Below, one piece after another: positions 63,361 through 64,000 of a stretch of 64,000 bases of DNA; the stretch's first letter is position 1, and every line of letters begins with the position of its first letter. The DNA is from Liriodendron chinense (taxonomy: Eukaryota > Streptophyta > Magnoliopsida > Magnoliales > Magnoliaceae): contig PVNU02000127.1 in the NCBI GenBank assembly GCA_003013855.2, positions 868,001-932,000 on the forward strand, in the 5' to 3' direction. The notes below the pieces were generated by a model. It searched no databases, was not told the origin of the DNA, and worked only from the letters and a program-made list of their open reading frames with translations. The translations under genes were made by a program, and so were the position numbers.

Positions 63361-64000
63361 ACTCATGCTTTTGGAGTGACTTTCGGGTGGAAAGGGATTC
63401 GATGTGTTGGACTCTAGACAAGTTGGGTTCTTTCTCAGTTAAACCCTCTAATTGATGCTATCTGGATACTACTCGGGACCCGAAATGGCGCACTCTTCCT
63501 TTATTTGGTCCTACGGTGCCCATAAGAAGGTCATGGCTTTTGTCTGGCTGGCTGGTTGGAACAAGATCCTTACTATTGATAATCTCCACAAGCGAGGCAT
63601 TCCCCTAGTCAATTATTGTCCCTCATGTTGGATGGACAACGAATTGGTAAATCACATATTTATGCATGGAGGGAGGTGATATTAGTGAAGCGAAAAGCCC
63701 GACGACATATGTTTGGGGCTATAGGTCGCCTTCGAAAGTGGCGGCATTTGCATGGCTGGTCGGGGGTGGCAAAGTCCTTGCAGTGGATAACCTCAGGAAA
63801 AAGGAATATGATTCTCCCGAATGTTTGTGTGATGTGCTATCAAGATAGGGAATCGGTGGATGATCTCATCATTCATTGTGCTTTTGCTTCTCAGCTGTTG
63901 TATAAGTTTTTCAATCTTTTTGGAGTAATGTGGATCTCGCCGAGCTCCATTGCTTAGTTCTTCCTGTTGTGGCATGTTGGAATGCATTCGATAGCGGGCC
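63361..64000 (+). pseudogene. L1 zinc-binding region, two tandem versions
   Basis: After the LTR, WTLDKLGSFSVKPSN and then AHKKVMAFVWLAGWNKILTI / VNYCPSCWMDNELVNHIFMH. This is followed by a second, different version: SPSKVAAFAWLVGGGKVLAV and CVMCYQDRESVDDLIIHCAF. Both have the Cys-X2-Cys and His-X3-4-(Cys/His) pattern of L1 tails, so two LINE copies or a partial duplication are joined. Runs off the window. Confidence 0.7.

Overview
The window is nuclear DNA from a flowering plant. Evidence: spliced genes with GT-AG introns, plant LINE, Copia and hAT repeats, CT-rich leaders, and dozens of copies or pieces of a roughly 0.5 kb fold-back element built around a GTGGGGCCCACC core. Such repeats make a magnoliid or other early-diverging angiosperm plausible, but that is inference. 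No bacterial, organellar, CRISPR, rRNA or tRNA gene was seen.

Three host genes can be read, all on the + strand and all probably nuclear housekeeping genes. (1) 9612-11963: a two-exon dynein-light-chain-type gene (156 aa). (2) 20823-36587: a two-exon gene for a 90-aa single-membrane-span protein that looks like a small plant mitochondrial complex I subunit; its 198-nt first exon and 75-nt second exon are separated by a 15,492-nt intron. (3) 41030-52640 and beyond: a mitochondrial elongation factor G gene with 14 exons in the window (567 codons), all joining in phase with GT-AG borders; the last roughly 190 codons expected for the family are not found before the window ends.

Everything else is repeats. 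1-9.2 kb, 12.4-20.6 kb and 37-41 kb are mainly fold-back elements, hAT-type non-autonomous elements (TAGGGCT or TAGAGCT ends, several with exact 8-bp target duplications) and solo LTRs. The giant intron holds an RTE-type LINE relic (minus strand) split by an 8.7-kb Copia element (minus strand); the Copia is split by a 5'-truncated L1 (plus strand), and that L1 by a 415-bp hAT MITE. The same Copia contains a 3.4-kb palindrome with 1.7-kb arms and a 44-nt loop.

Intron 2 of the EF-G gene contains a triplication of the 3' end of exon 2 with its splice donor, a minus-strand L1 tail, another hAT MITE and a Gypsy gag remnant. 53-64 kb is one decayed plus-strand L1 (RRM-type ORF1, endonuclease, reverse transcriptase, zinc-binding tail) broken by two hAT elements, a Mutator-like element, a tRNA-derived SINE and a probable solo LTR, and carrying pure G and C tracts.

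A notable layout feature is that each of the three host genes has a fold-back element ending 211-422 bp upstream of its start codon, so these elements form part of each proximal upstream region.
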